Shown here: one piece after another, positions 62,175 through 63,132 of the stretch | How the letters are laid out: every line of letters begins with the position of its first letter | Position numbering within the stretch: the stretch's first letter is position 1 | DNA from: Thalassotalea sp. | GTDB lineage: Bacteria > Pseudomonadota > Gammaproteobacteria > Enterobacterales > Alteromonadaceae | DNA length: 63,132 nt | Reading direction: 5' to 3' | Assembly: GCA_022448425.1 (NCBI GenBank) | Contig: JAKVCY010000018.1 | Span: 1-63,132 of the forward strand | Position numbers and translations under genes: made by a program | The notes under the pieces: generated by a model | What the model saw: the letters and a program-made list of their open reading frames with translations, nothing else | Databases searched by the model: none | What the model was told of the DNA's origin: nothing

Positions 62175-62957
62175 ATGAAATTCATCACATTTATTCTGAC
62201 CTTGTTGCTTTCAAGCGCAGCCTTAAGTGAAGAAAGTAAGGAAATTATTATTGCTGGCGACAATTGGTGTCCTATCAATTGTGGTGAGCAAGACAGTAAA
62301 AAAGGCTTCATGATCGATGTTGCCACTGAAGCACTCAAAGAGGCGGGCTATACTGTTCGCTATATAGAAGTGCCTTGGCTAAGAGCGATAGAAATGGCAC
62401 GAGAAGGTCGAATTCACGCTATTGTTGGTGCCTTTAAAGACGATGCCCCAGACTTTTATTACCCGCAAGTACCATTTCTTCAGCTAAGCCCTAACTCCTT
62501 GTTTATGCTTAAAGAAACCGAGTGGCAGTATCAGAGTATTCGCTCTTTTAACGGGGTTCGAATTGGTGTGATTAAAGGCTATGACTATGGCGATGAAATG
62601 AATACCTACATCAAGTCATTTTCGTATTCCAAAACTAGTACGTTAATTCAGTTGTCTGGCAATGACGCAGTTGAGCGTAACTTAAAGTTCTTAACCAGAG
62701 GACGCATAGACGTTTATGTCGATGCCGAGCCGGTATTTTGGTACGTTGCCAACGCCATGGGGATTAGTGAAAAGTTTAAGCATGTGGGGAGCATGAGTTC
62801 GCCTGAACCTTGCTATATCGCATTCTCTCCCTCGAAACCAGAAAGCGAAGCCTTGATATTAGCTTTGGATAAAGGCGTGATTTCGCTCAAGCAACAGAAA
62901 CGCTTAGCAGCCATCGCGGATAAGTACGCCTTACCTAAATCAAGTTACCAGTGGTAG
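62175..62957 (+). CDS. Intact periplasmic solute-binding protein (SBP_bac_3 type)
   Basis: The 260-residue protein has a signal peptide (MKFITFILTLLLSSAALS), a Cys pair in DNWCPINCGEQ that probably forms a disulfide, and the two-lobe pattern of amino-acid/opine-type binding proteins (GFMIDVATEALKEAGYTVRY, VPWLRAIEMAREGRIHAIVG, GVRIGVIKGYDYGDEM, NDAVERNLKFLTRGRIDVYV). No permease or ATPase genes are adjacent, so it may be an orphan binding protein or a sensor partner. It is the intact member of the three-copy paralogue set in this window. Confidence 0.9.
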   Translation: MKFITFILTLLLSSAALSEESKEIIIAGDNWCPINCGEQDSKKGFMIDVATEALKEAGYTVRYIEVPWLRAIEMAREGRIHAIVGAFKDDAPDFYYPQVPFLQLSPNSLFMLKETEWQYQSIRSFNGVRIGVIKGYDYGDEMNTYIKSFSYSKTSTLIQLSGNDAVERNLKFLTRGRIDVYVDAEPVFWYVANAMGISEKFKHVGSMSSPEPCYIAFSPSKPESEALILALDKGVISLKQQKRLAAIADKYALPKSSYQW

Positions 62958-63036
62958 TCGAGATAGTAAAAAGCGTTGTTTTAGGTATCTCGACATGGTT
63001 AGGATGATATCTGTATCGGATGGCACAATACTCTAG

Positions 63037-63132
63037 CTAACCCCAGATCGGTTTAAGCAACAACCATAGCATTGCGCTCAACGTCACTAATATTAAGGGA
63101 TGGCTTGTTTTCTTTAAGACAATAAGCCACCA
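63037..63132 (-). CDS. C-terminal end of a membrane protein (partial, runs off the window)
   Basis: On the minus strand the frame open at 63132 reads WWLIVLKKTSHPLILVTLSA, then a hydrophobic stretch ending LLLKPIWG and TAG at 63037-63039. It looks like the last transmembrane helix of an inner-membrane protein. Family not recognised; only about 31 residues are visible. Confidence 0.4.
   Translation of the reverse strand, partial: WWLIVLKKTSHPLILVTLSAMLWLLLKPIWG

Overview
The window looks like a chromosomal segment of a marine gammaproteobacterium of the order Alteromonadales, probably near Thalassotalea or Colwellia. This rests on remembered family and gene-order resemblance (ftsY-ftsE-ftsX-rpoH, gppA-rhlB-trxA-rho, ubiD-fre, cyaY-hemC-hemD-hemX-hemY, lptM-lysA-dapF-DUF484-yigB-uvrD, rarD-yigI-recQ, ubiE-ubiJ-ubiB), on modest GC content, and on the many c-di-GMP proteins. 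No database search was possible, so the genus is an inference.

Layout. 0-5.2 kb: FtsY (5' end beyond the window), FtsEX and RpoH, with an inverted HDOD/EAL-like gene between ftsX and rpoH. 5.4-9.2 kb: a GAF-GAF-GGDEF-EAL protein and an exported protein of unknown function. 9.3-14.9 kb: tatABC, a small periplasmic protein, tatD, a membrane diguanylate cyclase and hemB. 14.9-22.9 kb: gppA and rhlB opposite trxA, rho, a broken solute-binding gene, ubiD and fre. 22.9-29.6 kb (minus strand): a cache-type diguanylate cyclase and the haem/frataxin operon. 29.6-37.2 kb: a MITE-like element, then lptM-lysA-dapF-DUF484-yigB-uvrD and a double-receiver diguanylate cyclase; xerC, usual in this cluster, is missing. 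37.3-42.2 kb: a GtrA/GtrB/GT39-like envelope glycosylation cassette with its own two-component system. 42.3-48.7 kb: two decayed patches (a GH19-like lysozyme; sigZ, arsH and a solute-binding gene) on either side of intact rarD, yigI and recQ. 48.8-52.5 kb: ubiEJB and a thioesterase. 52.6-57.9 kb: a His/Cys-rich exported protein with CusB-CusA heavy-metal efflux. 58-63 kb: a LolA-like protein, a large sortilin-like BNR protein, an intact solute-binding protein and the end of a membrane protein.

The most unusual signal is a series of in-frame stop codons in otherwise collinear genes. TAA or TAG stands where glutamine is expected in ftsY (twice), a solute-binding gene, a GH19-like gene (several times, plus one TGA that fits a lost tryptophan), sigZ and arsH. 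Every one can be explained by a C:G to T:A transition, and most of these genes show no frameshift. Ordinary genes here still end in TAA or TAG, so general stop reassignment is ruled out. Recent pseudogenisation, nonsense suppression or consensus error remain possible.

Other points of interest are the missing xerC, the MITE-like repeat family with a 36-codon internal ORF, the self-regulated glycosylation cassette with a spaced direct repeat in its promoter region, five c-di-GMP-type proteins in 63 kb, and three solute-binding paralogues of which two are broken.
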